Below the pieces are notes generated by a model. That model was not told the origin of the DNA. It made no database searches and saw nothing but the letters and a program-made list of their open reading frames with translations. The position numbers and the translations under genes are program-made. DNA of 64,000 nt from Plectrocnemia conspersa (taxonomy: Eukaryota; Arthropoda; Insecta; Trichoptera; Polycentropodidae). Each line of letters opens with the position of its first letter. Position 1 is the first letter of the stretch. The stretch lies in NCBI GenBank assembly GCA_009617715.1, contig VTFK01000379.1, positions 1 through 64,000 on the forward strand, given 5' to 3'. This document shows, piece after piece, positions 12,891 to 26,700 of the stretch.

Positions 12891-14344
12891 GCAGTGGAGT
12901 CACTCGGTTATCTAGTGTTTATATCAAGTATTTTAGCAATATTACGACTTACAATAAGTGAGAATCGAATGATGCATATCCCATACGTCACGGTGCCTCG
13001 AAATGAAAAATGACATCCGATGGGGTCGCTCAACTCCCCCAAACATTTCAAGTCAAAATATTGATGAATTCTTTATCAAATTTATTTAAAAATGGATAAT
13101 TCTAAGTATAAAATTTGTTATTCATGATAAGCTTCATCATCTGGTCAATATTTAGGATTTTTTAATTAATCATTACGACGCATAAGTGACGACGTAAACG
13201 CCGAGATTTCGCTGCAGACTAGCTTTGCAGGTATACGAGTGACTGCCGCGCGCTCGGTACATAAAACTACGGAGTAACCCAAAAAAATAAACAAGTATTT
13301 CATTTATTTATTATTTCAATTTTTGAAATAAAAAATTGTTGCAACATTTATGTTGTTAATATACAAAAAAGTCAATATATAAATACTATTTTGAAATTAA
13401 AATAAGAATTTGAAAAAATAAAACACATTTATTTTATAAACACAAAAAAATTCAAGTGTAACACTAAAAAATATGTTTATTTTATACATATATATTAACA
13501 TTTTATATTAATTTCAAATTTGTAAAAACTTTTTTCAAGCACACCTTTCTTTCGGATTGTGATATTTTGTGCTAATGATTATCTACAAAAGTGAGAAATG
13601 ACATTTTTGCTAATACGAGTTTATTGATATATAATTCAATTGCAATCAAATATTCACTCACCATTGTAATTTTTCTCCACCGTAATGGGAAATCTTCCAG
13701 GCAAACTCAATTCTTATCCATAAGTTTTTATGTGTATCGTGCTAATAATTTAAAAATAATAACTCGAAAAAATTACCATTTTCAAAAAAAAATGTGCCAT
13801 TTCTGAGATTCGGTACTTCCAGTGAGCCAGTAATATCTGACGGAGATAATATTTACTCAAAAAAAAATATGTTATGATTTCCTTATAACAGGATAGAAAA
13901 AAAATACAATATAATCTTACTAATCTGACAATCTTTAAATTCTCAGTAATCCATTATTATTATCTAATGGTTAATGGTAAGATACATTTTAGTGTCTTGT
14001 ACTTTTTTTATATATGTACATCGTATTTTTTATTTTCTGTAATTTTACTTCATTTCTAAATTAACCCTTTTACATTGGCATGCGTGTCCTTGCCAACAGT
14101 TAGAGGGCGAAATATTTCCCTGATTGCGGCTATAAAATTGAAGGAATTGCCCTAGCGAATCATTCAAATCGATTAAATTTGGTGAACGTTATGCATGTAT
14201 ATGTAAATGAGTATGTAGCCACAGTTACTTTGGCAAATTGTAATACATATTATATGAATACATATAAGAAATAACCTGCAGCTGCTCGGAAAAATAAACT
14301 ATAAATTGTGATTATGTACACGTGAGTACAATAAAGCATTTATA
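12891..14344. other. Non-coding stretch
   Basis: AT-rich. Short open frames such as the one at 13,591-13,806 show no domain. A GC-richer patch at 13,190-13,270 is unexplained. Confidence 0.4.
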
Positions 14345-14650
14345 AAAAAATATCTTCTCTGGTCAAACGATCATCAAATCTGAGCACCGAAAATCTATCT
14401 CTAGACATGACCGCTGAATAAAAAATATTGTTTGGACAGTTCGTTTGTTGTCCATAATTCTTTTGAACTGTATTTTACCCCATTCAATCCTCCAGAAGAT
14501 AATAGGATACATATAAACGCTTCAACTTCGATACGATTTACGGGAGAAATGTATTTTTTGAAATGTATCGTATTCGCTACCACTCTCGTCAGAATCTTGC
14601 AAAATTCTTAGCAACTCTTCGTCAGTTACAAACCGATCAGCTATTTTACA
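14345..14650 (-). pseudogene. Fragment of a piggyBac-like transposase
   Basis: Reading the minus strand from about 14,650, one frame gives an acidic N-terminal segment (T-D-E-E-L-L-R-I-L then D-S-D-E-S-G-S-E-Y-D). A second frame gives V-E-A-F-I-C-I-L-L-S-S-G-G followed by K-E-L-W. After another frame change near 14,405 there is M-S-R-D-R-F-S-V-L-R-F-D-D. This order (acidic head, 'EAF.G.L...G', 'LW', 'MSR.RF...RFDD') is the start of piggyBac-family transposases. At least two frame changes and the absence of the catalytic core show it is dead. No ends were found. Confidence 0.75.
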
Positions 14651-15091
14651 ATTTCAAAAGTAACGCGAGAAATAAAATAATAACGATCGAATTTGGCAGT
14701 TCAATTCGTACTGTATGTTTTTTTGGGTAACGGTGTAGTTTGCGATAAAGCGTTGAAGGAACCGCGTGGAGGGGGCGCCGCGCGAAATTCTTAGAAGGCG
14801 AATTTCTCTAAAAACTGACTCAGGTATACAAATCACACGGCGACAGTACCGATTAGTTGATTTTATTTTTTTCTCGCGATTGGGGATAATAAAGTACAAT
14901 GATTATTTTTAATATTTATTCTTTAAACTACTTTTGACAAATACAAAAAAGTTTGCGACAAATAGGATTTATATTAAATAAGTTATTTGAGAAAAAAAAC
15001 CAAAAAGTTGGGGGAGTCAATAGACCCCACAGGCACGGAAGGGATATCTAAACCAAATTTTGACCAGTAGGAGCGCAAAAAACAATTATCT

Positions 15092-15180
15092 CTTCTCAGA
15101 AGTCAAAAATCTACGTCAAAGACAATAAAACGGTTCCACTATTTTCATGATTTTGACGTGAATTTTTGACTTCTGAGAAG
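15092..15180. repeat. Near-perfect hairpin, 28-bp arms
   Basis: CTTCTCAGAAGTCAAAAATC plus TACGTCAAA (15,092-15,120) is mirrored by TTGACGTGAATTTTTGACTT plus CTGAGAAG (15,153-15,180), with only one or two mismatches and a 32-base loop. The size suits a pre-miRNA-like hairpin or a foldback element. Its place next to a copy of repeat family B favours a transposon origin. Confidence 0.75.
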
Positions 15181-15194
15181 TGATAAATAGATAA

Positions 15195-15280
15195 ATTAGC
15201 CTGTCAGTAGTCGATTTTTTATTATTTTGATTTCAATAAGATTCATATTATTTCATTAATATATGTATAAAGTGTACATA
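15195..15280 (+). repeat. Dispersed repeat family B, copy 2
   Basis: Contains the CCTGTCAGTAGTCG block followed by TTTTGATTTCAATAAGATTC and a TTATTTCATTAA end, aligned with the copies at 12.8 and 32.3 kb. Confidence 0.65.
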
Positions 15281-17099
15281 TACATATGATTTAATCATTA
15301 AAACGAGACTATATATTCTATGAAATTTAAAAATGGCTGTTGACACTGAAAATTTTATAAATACGATTTTATGATTTAAATTAAATTAAATCTTATTAAA
15401 TATTTTTTCTTGAAATAATAGATTTAAGTTGCATTGGGGTATAATTATTTAAACGAAACTTACGGAATTGTTTACAATAATTTTATTTGAATGTTGAAAA
15501 TTATGAATTTTATTTACAAAATATAGATAAATTTATAATTGCATTTGGGAAATAAAAAGTGAAAAATAAAAAATAAAAGTAAGAAGAGGAGGAAGGGTTT
15601 TTAAGCTTCCAAGTCAGTTTAAAATTTTGATTAAAATTAATAAACACGGCGGATAAATTTATTGTTTGTTACAAAACTTTTATGGTTGATAAATTTATCA
15701 GTTTTAAAATTATTCTGAGAATAACAGATAAACAATATGATATTATACTACACCGCAGATAAAACTAATGTAATTTTTATAAAGTTGTATATAAAAAAGT
15801 TTTAATTTTGGTCATAATACATAAATTTTAGAGTCCAAAGTCAAAATTATTTTGTCATAAAACCCAATATAAATGGCAAAGAAATATTTCAAAACTACTC
15901 TTGTTTTGCTTTTTGTCCGTGAGATTCAGACAATTTTAAAATATGAATTTGCTTATCGTAAAAACACGTGAAACGACTCACCCGTCCCAATATATTGTTG
16001 ACAGCAAAAATGTGTTTCTACTATGAGTCAATAAATTAACAGTGCCGACCATTGTCAACTCTCACGGATTATAAACTAAAAACATCATAAAATCTTCTAT
16101 TTATGGACCACTTGATTGTATATGCAGAATTTGCTCTCTTCATATTTGCAAAAGGAAAGAATAAATATTTTTTGTTACTTCTTCTAACGACAATAAATAT
16201 TAATTACATAATCAAATCATTAATTCTGTGTATTTGGTATGAAAATTGCATTGGAATAGTCTTAAAAAATTCTGTTCACATCAACCGATATATACCGAGC
16301 GAGACTAAAGATCATAAATCACCGAAGGTAAATATTAACAATATATTTAAATGTCGTTTTTTGTGTACAACCGTCCTCCGAGTATGCAATGTGAATTTTT
16401 TGCAAATACTAGCATTTTTATTTTTTGTGAAACGGCAAATGTTTGAGGATGTTGAAACGAAATGTGTCATAAAATTTACATTGTGAAACAATACTTTCGG
16501 ACCGATAAATGGGGATTTCCTAACCCGTTTCAATACACCGATCTCACTATACACTTAATCTCTAAATGAATTTTGCATCTTGAAAATGATGTGAGATATA
16601 TATTTCATATGGAGAAATCAAAAGACTGGGTTACCTGTTAAAAAGAACAAGGTATTCGTTTTTTAAAAACGTGCGGGTTTTACCAGGGTCGGAAGCCTAA
16701 GTACCAAGTCTTAAACTCTTCTGGCACTGAGAGTTCTTCTATAATTGATTAGTATATTCCACAATATAATACATACACAAGCTATTCTCAAATAGTATGT
16801 GCAAATACTTGTCCGTAGAGCAATTAAGACATGCTACATCTATCTTACAGTTTAGTCCTGAATCTCATGAGTCAGGACTAAATTTACGAGTCATATAATA
16901 AAATATGTTTATATCTGTACATATATCACATCCGTATTCCACTAAGGCCAAATAATTCTAAATCTACTGGTATGTATGCGATTATAGAACTTTAGAGCTT
17001 CAAAGAATTTTTATAATAATAATATAAAGATAAATAAGCGTTCTCAGCAATCAAGAAAATGCTTATAAACACGACTGAGAGATAACCGTAAACACGATC
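15281..17099. other. Non-coding stretch with an unexplained open frame
   Basis: Mostly AT-rich. An open frame of 127 codons on the plus strand (16,103-16,486) overlaps an 80-codon frame on the minus strand (16,554-16,312). Neither shows a domain, a signal or a codon bias that I recognise, and both may be chance or an old element. Confidence 0.35.
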
Positions 17100-17625
17100 T
17101 AACAGCTAACGATCGATGCCTGGAATCGGACTACGGATCCCCACCACCATCAAAACTACCGTATCAAATTGTAAAACTTATCGTATATACCAGAACGTCC
17201 TTCGTTTTCGCGACACCCAGATACTTTGCTATAGTTCGACAGACGAAGAAGGGTGCAACGACACGAGAGCAACGCTATGTCGACCTTCGGACGCGAGATG
17301 AAGGCCACCGGGGGGGATGAGGACAGACACTCCCCGGCGGGCCGGGGGCGAAGTCCTCATTACATCCGATGCCACAGACCTTAGGTCGCACTACACTACA
17401 CAACACAGACACACACTCCGAATCGGTGAAAATGCCCGTCACAGCAGCAGCAGAGTCGGATGCTGCATGTCTAGAGCGCGGCGGGCGACTAGCGCCGCTC
17501 CAAGGACAGAACCGAGCTGGTTTCTCGCCGGATAACGGTCCGAGTCTCCGAACCGAGGTGGGAAAGAGATACTACTCAGTCGGGTCAATTCGCGCCTCGC
17601 GCGGCACACACGCGGCGGGATAGAC
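17100..17625. promoter_or_regulatory. GC/CpG-rich island
   Basis: The strongest GC island left of 27 kb, with many CpGs. Several open frames run through it in different registers because GC-rich DNA has few stops. None has a recognisable domain. It is probably a promoter or a 5' untranslated exon of an unidentified gene; the strand cannot be decided. Confidence 0.35.
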
Positions 17626-18319
17626 GGATTATATTATTATTTAATCGCCGATTGACTAATCGAGATGATGACACCAAGGTCGAAGCAACGAGGTGGAAGC
17701 GCCTTGCGGAGAAAAAATTGCAGAGCGCCGGTCGTTAAACCGACGCAGTAATGGTTGACCCGTTACGCGGGTTTCGATAATTCGGGTTGACTGCGCCCGA
17801 TAAATCTGGATGTTCGACATGAATGAAAACCTCTTCACTGGTACAAGTCGTCTAGAACGCGTCAAGTTTGATTCTATTCAGCGGACAGAATTGTTAATAA
17901 TTGGTCCGGGGGAGAATAAGGCTTCGATGGTGATTAATTTCCAGCAATTCCCACGAACCGCTGAAAACATTATTTCAATCTCTAATCAGATTGACATTTT
18001 CGACCATAATCAAAAAGACATTATACTAATTCCACTCTAAAGTTCTTAAATTAGTGAGAAATTAAAAACTATCTAACAATGCTAAAATAAACCAATAGAA
18101 AATCCTAAGAACGTTTTATAATGATATATTCGATGAAGATTAAATAATATATATAATTTCATTCTATACGATAATCTACTAAACATTTAGGCAAATAATA
18201 AACGAAAAAAGTGTTTACGTACGCGTAATCATATCTTGATTATCGAGAGGATATTGATACGAGTTATTATATATATTACATATGAAAAACATAATTTATT
18301 AATAATACAAAATCAATAA
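17626..18319. other. Non-coding stretch
   Basis: The GC-richer edge of the island continues to about 17,930 and is followed by AT-rich DNA. No gene is recognised. Confidence 0.4.
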
Positions 18320-19270
18320 ATTTGAAAAGTATTAATCAAAACAGCCGATCCTTTCGGTGTAATTTTCTGCGACTTTTTCATACATTCAGCGATATCTAGA
18401 ATGTTGGTTTTTATGTGATAAAATATTACGGGTTTGGTGGCGTAGAAACGACTTTTAGCCTAACATTACAAAACATCCAACGGTTTTAAATCGTATGATC
18501 TTGGCAACTAGTTGACGCGTCACAAAAACATGAAAAAATGCGACATGGGAACTTTTCACGCAAAACGTCCAACTTTACACCCGACGTGTGGCAAGTTGTG
18601 CTATCTTGTTGGAACTACGTGTCTTCCACATCAATATATATATCAACGGTTATTATGCGCATATAGCGCTCACAATTGACTTCGTTTTTCAAACAGTAAG
18701 GCCCAATGACGCCACCTGACCACAATACTCGCCCCATATGCGACAATTTTGATTATTAATATACACAGAGAGGTGAAAATATCCTTCATTTTTAAAGAAG
18801 ATTTTCTTTAATTTTCTTTAAAAAATCAGCATCAACTTACTGCCGTTCTAACACCCAATCTGGGTTAATTCTTCGCCGTTTATGGTTTTTGGGATTTAAT
18901 TCTTATGTTATCTGAATTTTTTACGGGTGTAAGTGCAAGTCCAGATGCAAAATGCGCCAAAGGGAGCCATAAGAAAAGCCCAAAAGCTGCGAACACTGAC
19001 GAATCGACAGTTCCGCGTTTTCAGCCAGACTTTCACTTACAACAGCAATATTTTCGGCTAAATGGGCGACACGATGATGCATAGTACCTATCCTATTTCC
19101 AACGCTTCCAGTCTCTTTAATTTTTTTCAAAACGTTGCGAACGGTTCACTCAGTAGGACGATGAAATTGACCATAATCTTCTCGTAAATTTCGATACACA
19201 GTTTGTACAGAATTATTATATCTGTAGAACAATTGAACAATTTTAAAGCTTCATTTCGTAAATGTGTTAT
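18320..19270 (-). pseudogene. Decayed mariner-like transposase
   Basis: The minus strand reads as a complete but broken mariner-superfamily transposase. From about 19,230 there is an N-terminal helix-turn-helix part (K-I-V-Q-L-F-Y ... Y-G-Q-F-H-R-P-T-E). A second HTH part follows (S-I-R-Q-C-S-Q-L-L-G-F-S-Y-G-S-L-W-R-I-L-H). Then come H-L-H-P, E-L-N-P-K-N-H, D-W-V-L-E and N-N-Q-N-C-R-I-W-G, then F-Q-Q-D-S-T-T-C-H-T (the region of the second catalytic aspartate), then A-T-K-P. Several in-frame stops (just after HLHP, for example) and at least two frame changes inactivate it. I could not define terminal inverted repeats. Confidence 0.85.
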
Positions 19271-20103
19271 TGCAAACTAATATTTGACACTTGAAACACG
19301 CGTGATTAATGATAGCTGTCAGATTTACAGAGCTGCTAACATAGAAAACTCGAATTGGATCAATATTTCTTAATAAAATTCGTTTTTGTTTAAATTCAAA
19401 AACACTTTTTTTACATGTACATCAAGTGAACATCACCGGAACTCGCACAATTATTTTGAACCGTAAGGGAAGGTTGAATAAAACTAAATTAAAAATAAAT
19501 TATATATCATTTGTCTGAATTGACCGCCAGTTTAGTGTTTACGTGTTCAAATAAAAATACAAATTATTTATGGCGCAGTCAAAACATTTTAATAAACCAA
19601 CTAAAGTCAACTGAAGAACAATATCGTTACAGAAACAGAAATAAGAAGATTATACGCGATGAACGATTAACATTTTTCGATAAAATCAATACTTTTTGTG
19701 GGGATTCCAAAAATGGCCCTATAGAAAGCCAGAAAAATAAAGGTTTGGCAAAACAAATCTCGGTTTAATGGACTTGGCTGGCTTTTTTAACGGATTCTTA
19801 AGATTCATCAACTCGCTTCAACTGACCACGAGGATCACCATTCCTATAAATACGATGTTATACAAATTGTAAGGCCTTTAGAACTTTTTATCGAAAAACA
19901 AGCGCCAAAAATCGCTATGGGTCGAGTTGCATTTGTCATAATTGTAACGATAGTCGCAACTTTCTTAAAACATTTACACCTAACTGCAGTTTTTTAACTT
20001 CGTAAAGGTCTATAGTCAAAGTGACCTAAATGTGGAAGAGCTAATGATAACTTTCTGTAAAACCATCAAAAACTCAAATTTGGAGACGAAAAATAAAATA
20101 TAA
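19271..20103. other. Non-coding stretch
   Basis: An 85-codon open frame at 19,511-19,768 lies just outside the mariner relic and has no recognised domain. Nothing else is supported. Confidence 0.35.
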
Positions 20104-20319
20104 TACAGTAGACCCCCCAATAACACGGTAAATTGGGAACGTGTTGTTTGGGTGCGTGTAGTTTGGGGACTAGAAAATACCCATATATTTTTTGCAATAC
20201 GTACGTACGAATCAGGTGCGTGTGGTGATATATCCTCCCTTTGGCTTTCTGACACATAACAATAACGGATACCCAAATAGCACGTTCCCAATTTACCGTG
20301 TTATTTGGGGTCTACTGTA
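20104..20319. mobile_element. pogo/Tc1-type MITE with TA ends
   Basis: A 216-bp element with terminal inverted repeats of about 37 bp. The left end, TACAGTAGACCCCCCAATAA, is mirrored at the right end by TTATTTGGGGTCTACTGTA. The shared inner part is CACGGTAAATTGGGAACGTG. The TA at each tip fits a TA target duplication, and CAGTAGAC tips are typical of pogo/Tigger-type elements. It is non-coding; open frames inside are by-products of the inverted repeats. Confidence 0.9.
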
Positions 20320-23300
20320 ATTAATATAATAATGTAATGATATTAATATAATAACCAATGTAATGGGTATCTTGGCATGTTTTATAATAATATTGGCAAT
20401 TAACCTTATGCTTGCAAATATATTGGATTTTTTGAACACATATATGAATCAACAAGATATATTTAAACAAAGTTTATATGATATCACTAGGTGATGATCA
20501 CCTTAGATTGCCATTTACAAATGTATAATACATTAAAATTACTTCTTGTTACCAGTACTATTGAAATTTAATAGTTTATATTAGGTTCATTGGTTAATTC
20601 GCAAACCTTAACCGATTTAGCGAAACTATATCAGCGTTTATTATTCATTATTATTAAATGCAGGTAAAATTTTAGGATAGAAGCGTATGAAATATACTCA
20701 ACAATATTATCTATAATTTCACAGCACATAGTCATAAACGAAGTTATTAATAAAATATGTATAAATTTAGAAACACATAAATTTTATAAAAAAATTGCAG
20801 CGTTGAATTCGGAACAAATGTAGTAAGTATAATATTTCTTCGCGTTTATAAAGCGATATTTTTCATTTATATTTTATCTAAACCAGCGATGCTTAAACCT
20901 TCTGGCTCTCGGCCATCTTTTTATCAAAGCGGCACCGTATAAAGTTGGATTTGTAAAAAAACTAATATGAATCGAGAAAAACGAGGCGAAAGATAATACA
21001 ATTTAAACTAAAATTTTAATATACATAATACAAATTCGTGTTTGCGATTATATCTCTATACACCTAAACTTTTTGCACGAATTTGGCACGATAGACGTGT
21101 TTGCCATAAGAAAATTAAATATAATTGATTAGCATCATATAAACCAGTAACTTGTTTGATTGATAGAATGAAAGACAAACATATAAAAAATATAGCAACC
21201 TCAAGCTAATTGAACATTTGAACGTCCATTCTTTACATCGCGCAAACATACTAATAGCCAGTCAAAATTTCAAGCGCGTTCATTTTTCAGGTTTCTTTAA
21301 AAATGTAATCTCATCATATTTGAAATATAATGTTGTATTGTAGGAAATGCTTTAGCTGGCGTTTATCAATAAATATAATAAAGCCAAATTTACGGTGGTA
21401 ACTAAAGAAGCAAGACAAGATCTAAAGACAAAACGGATTGACTAGTAATCATTATCTTAATTACCAACCAAATGAAAGAAACGTGCAGCGGCCGCGCACA
21501 CTTACACGCACTCAGTAAGTAGAATAATTTGAATACAATAACTTAATAATAAATAGGTATGAAATCCTACAAATCTTCCTATGGCACAAATTTCTCTAAC
21601 CCAAACCCGTCAAAGATATAGGCAATACAATAGAAGCTATTGTTAAAAGAGCCAAAACTGATCAATTTGATCGGACTTTTGTGTTACTGAGGAAAGCAAC
21701 ACGACAGACACGAGCCATGTTATACCCTTAGCCTTTTTATAGATTTTTCTGGCACCGTTATTTTATTCGAAAAAAACAGCTAAAAGTGCTGAAAACGAAC
21801 ACAATAAGATAAAATTATGTGTTCATGACACAGAACATCTAACTTTCTGTTTTCGATAGTAGTGGGTGACATTTTTTTGATAACGCATCGTTCTAACTTA
21901 TTTTATATAAAATAAATACTGCATTCACAAAAATGTGTTATTCATGGAATACTTTGTGCGTATATTCCGAAAGTATAAATAAAGATCTACCAGATTAAAA
22001 AATCTCTCCTGGTTTTTGATCATCCAAATAAGGTTTGCTTATAAAAGAGAACAGCACAGAAAACCCATTGACAAAATCTGCGGACGGTCACCAACAATCG
22101 AGTAAGAAGACTGAAAGAAAGCGTGGGAACGCGTGTGTAAAAAATAAAAATAAAATACTAGAAAAGCGTAATATGTAGACAGGCAGCATACAACAGAAGG
22201 GCATGCATTGGTCATTGTGGATAATGCTCATTATGTGCATCACATTGTCACTGCTCGCATGTACACATGTAGTAGTAGTAATAGAGACTAGGAGCGTTGC
22301 ACAACAATACCATACGGCATGTATGATTAAATTTCTAATTGACTAAAATACTACGTACGTATAGATCTACTCAAACGAACAATGATAAGCAGATCTGAAA
22401 ACGAGATGAGCCCGAGATCGTTGCATAATGGTAGCGAATGGACGAATCGGCATTGAGGATAACTTATCAATGGCGATATGCAATTCTGTTATTGAATCTA
22501 AAAATAAATTCATATTGAAACCTGAAGAAATTTATGAGCACTTCGAGCGCGCTGTGCAATGGGCATAACGTACCTACTGCAATACACATTCTCCATTTAT
22601 ATATCATCCATATAAATGACAATCTAGAATCGACTTAGAAAGCTTCAGTGTATGAATGGCCATTTGCCAGACGTGCACTATGTGTGACGATTCCACTAAA
22701 ACTTCGCTTCGAAACGGTATTGGATGTTCGTCCATGAGGAAAATACTGCACTGATTAAATCAGTACGTTCGGTCACTTATATATTATATTATTAGCGACT
22801 GTGATGCACAATGTTTCGTATTATTTTATGGATCTTTTCTGTCAATAGCATGTTCAAGACGCTCATTAACAAGTTCATAAAATGAAACCTCACCCACGCG
22901 CAGAAAGTATTGGGGCAATGTCGAAAAGACTTGACACCCACAAATTGTGATTAAAAAAACATCAGTGAATGCGACTATTCATCTTTGTATAAATCTGGTC
23001 AAATAACGATAAATTAAGAAGAGAAATTGAGAGCCTTAACACGCTTGCAATGTTGCATGTAAAAACATAATTCTAGTATACTAAGGCAGGTGATGAGTGG
23101 CAAGAGAAGGCAGCTCCAAACCTCAGCACTATATTCTATCCATCATTGTAAGCGAAACAGGACAAACAAATTTTTGATAAAGAAAAGACAAATTCTGATA
23201 CAAGATGAAATATTATTTTGTTTCACACAGATTCATTAAAATTAATAATGCATAATAATTAAGAGAAAATACGATATTTTGCAAATATTTATGTTATTGA

Positions 23301-26300
23301 AAATATGTACTTTTTCAAAACACACATTCAAGATTTTTCAAAGAAAACAATAAGATTCATGTAACTGCGCAGTTTTTAGAAGTTTCAATAATAAATTACC
23401 ATATAATTTTTAAAAACACATTTTCAAATATTTTCATAAATACTTTATTTTTATACAAACTGGGTTTCGAATCTTAAATTGTCAATGAAAATACGGACGT
23501 ATGGTAGGTCTATGTAATATATGACTTAGCCCAAACAAATCAAATTGGTAAAATATATGCGACTGTAACAATATTTTAACCCATTTACACTGTCCGATTA
23601 CAAAATGATTGATGTTTTTATCACCACGAATGATTGCTGAAAGACGAACAGATATAATTGTAATGTGTTTATAAGTTAGTTATTTAAATAATGTCACAGC
23701 AATTGTAAAAACAAATTAAGACAACCCTGAATTTTTATTATTTTTGTTAATTATTTTTATTTAGTACATTAAAGGAGCATGAAAAATATTTTTATTTGAA
23801 ATAATGTGGTTTACAAAAGGTTACGGTGAAAATAAATGGAAAATAACTTCAAAAACAAGTAATAAATTATGGTACACTGCAATGTGCACTGGGTCTGAGA
23901 GGTTAATATGAAATCATTTATGTATTTGGTACAATAAAGAGTACTAGGCCTATCTGAATTGAATGCAGATATAAATATACATATTTATTAGTATTCCAAA
24001 TAAATCATTATTTTATTATTTATATATGTTGATGTTATATATGAGTCAAAAATTAAAAGCGCTATTTTCAATCACACATGATTTAACAAATATAAAAATA
24101 ATACTAGGGTATTTTTTTACTCGTTTCCGATAAGATCTACTTGACGCGACAGAATTACGAGGTCATCGAAAGCAAAAGAAGTGAATTTCATGATTAAAAA
24201 ATAACTATAAACCCATCCGTAGTCACTGATAAACTCATAAAAAACTCGTTTTGATATGCGTTTAATATTCCATGAACTTGATGTACAGTGTAAAGAAGTG
24301 TTCAGGACTGTTATCAAATGATTAGGTTAAACTACGGAGATGTTGCGCGCGTTGGGTGCCAAGTAGGAGAGCGGGCGCGAGACTTAAACGCAAGAACTTG
24401 TTCACAGGCTCACTAAATGTACTGTGGTCTATGATAAATCGTAAAATACAATTCTCTAGAAATATTTTATGAAGTTATCTTTACTTTTAGAATAGCTGTT
24501 GTTGCATTGATCTTTAAGAGTTGCTGAATATTATTTTAAGACGCCATTTGCTCCTATCGCACTAAAAAACACAAATGACTGGTATGTTATCGACGAAGCA
24601 TAATAAGTCAACGTCTCATTTATCAAGGGATGTTCTAAAGATATTATGTGTCAATCCTGTACATACACTTTTTAAAGATATTTATTCAATCTGTATCTAG
24701 TAATACACAGACACCAAAGGCGAGAACAAGTTAACTGATATAAAGAAAAATTCGATATATTTAAATATATATGCAAATTGACCAGCATTTTTACAATAAA
24801 AAAAAAAAGTTTCTTGTTATTTTATGTATAATATTTTAATCTGAAATATCATATTAAAATGCAATAAGTTTAATGGTAAGTGAAGACTTCTAAATATTTT
24901 CTTAAATGAAAAAAATCCATATTACAATAGCTAGAAATATTTTTATGAAGGGTTTTTTTCCGGTAAAATATGTTTTAATGTAAATAAATTCATGCCTTAT
25001 CTAAATCTTTCACAGATTCATGAAACAATATTTTTTCTCCCACTGAAGTATTTTTCAACTTGTTAACTACATATATAGTTAGCACACTGAGCGTATTCGT
25101 TTGAAAGGGCATATGAAACTAAGTCAGGGAATATTTAAATATTGTCAAAAATTTCAAGCACATCTCAATAAAATATGTGTGAATAATGCTTAATCTTGCT
25201 TCATCTGAATATAAATAAAAAGGTGCTAATAGTTGAAAGAATACACATATATAAGCGTATGCTTCGTTTTCTCAGATTGTCGTATTATGAATAAACTTTA
25301 GATATACAGATCAATCAATATTATTAACACATTACGATGATAAAAGTACATTATGTCATCACTAGAATTCCTTTCAGATTGTGTGGGTTTGTTAAAAAAC
25401 AGATTTTACATCAACAAGTACAATTTTATCTGCCTTCGGCTCGCCGTTCATTACAAATTACGTATTATCAAATAGTTTTAAATCATACAGATAGGGTATT
25501 GTTGTACCTAATTTTTACTTTAACACTTATTTTTTTGCATATATGTTGCGTACTGCTAATATTGATGATAAGAAAGTATAAAACACTAGCAACATTATAT
25601 GATTATATAGCTTATTAAAACCATAAAAGATAAAATTTACATGAGAACAAAACAAATTGTTAAAAAAACTTTATATTATGCAATTTATGTTTAGACATAC
25701 ATATGTATATAATATAAAATAACAAATAATAAATATCAACTTAGACATTCATAATTTTTGGGAAAACGTTTGACGACAAACATTGCCTATTACATCAAGA
25801 ACTTACAGATTTACATAAGAACTTACAGAAAAATAAAGTCAAAATATGTTAAAGTTACTATGTATTATTACTTAAAACACCTTGACTGTATTGTTCGATA
25901 TATTCAAAAGCAAATGGAAAATGTTGATATAACTGTCCGTTTACTGAAGTTTTAGATTAATTTTTTGTTTACTGGATTAATTTGTACTGGATTAATAATA
26001 AATGTCGAAAGAAAATGTATAATTCTGGAGATTGCAGGGAGATGTAAACGCAGAAAACTTTATACAATAGTGAAGCTAAGCTACAGAAAGCTTAACATAT
26101 ACTTATGAGTTTTAATTATTTGGTGGTGTTTTTTATTGGGTGTTATTTACCAGGGAATTATTTTAAGAGATATGTGCATTTAAATAAATACTTTATTCCA
26201 TAAAACGAATTGTGCATTAATGTAAGGTGAACATTCGGATTTTTTCTGAAGGATTCCTTGCATAATTCAAATTTCTATATGTAGTAATTTATTCATTTAT

Positions 26301-26409
26301 GTATTTATCATTATTTATTTATATGCGATGTATAAATGTTACAGTGAATGTGTATTTTTCCTTGAAGATATATTTTCACTAGTGACATTTTCACAGTAAA
26401 TATATATTT
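20320..26409. other. Long AT-rich stretch without a recognised gene
   Basis: About 6 kb with no supported exon. Open frames at 24,117-24,317, 25,337-25,618 and 25,758-25,955 have no domain and no splice context. A small GC-richer patch at 24,340-24,420 contains GCGCGCG but no reading frame I can use. It is probably intergenic DNA or a large intron. Confidence 0.4.
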
Positions 26410-26419
26410 CTTCTAGCAA

Positions 26420-26700
26420 ATTCTTATAGGAGAATAAAATCACTGTCATCAGCTAGTAGAATGCGATCAGTTTAGGTGGAAAGTCGTTCGTAAAGTTTCA
26501 TTTTAAAATTGAACACTAGAGAATGTCAGCAGATACGGGTTCGGTGTTTAATAAGTTAATTTTAAGAGTTTATCAATGTGACTATGATTAAAAGTTTTGG
26601 CAAAGTCAAGAAATAGAGATATGATATGTTTAACATTGATGCAGTTGGTGAGTAAGGAAATGATAGCATCTAAAACTAAATTGATCATCAGGCAATAAGA
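26420..26700 (-). pseudogene. Fragment of a non-LTR retrotransposon reverse transcriptase
   Basis: On the minus strand from 26,688 the frame gives I-I-S-L-F-L-D-F-A-K-T-F (26,614-26,590) and N-H-S-H-I-D-K-L-L-K-L, the 'FLDFxKAFD..NH..LL.KL' motif of Jockey/CR1-type LINEs. A little further on, L-A-D-D-S-D-F-I-L (around 26,457-26,431) is the '.ADD' catalytic motif. The two motifs are far closer together than in an intact enzyme, and stops interrupt the frame. This is therefore an internally deleted relic. Confidence 0.75.

Noticed and set aside
16103..16486. 127-codon plus-strand frame
   Set aside because: Hydrophobic AT-rich translation without a recognisable signal peptide, domain or neighbour. 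It overlaps a frame on the other strand, so it is left as unsupported.
17317..17623. Overlapping plus-strand frames in the 17-kb GC island
   Set aside because: Composition effect; no conserved motif and no matching splice partners.
20016..20291. 91-codon minus-strand frame
   Set aside because: Largely made of the terminal inverted repeats of the pogo-type MITE.
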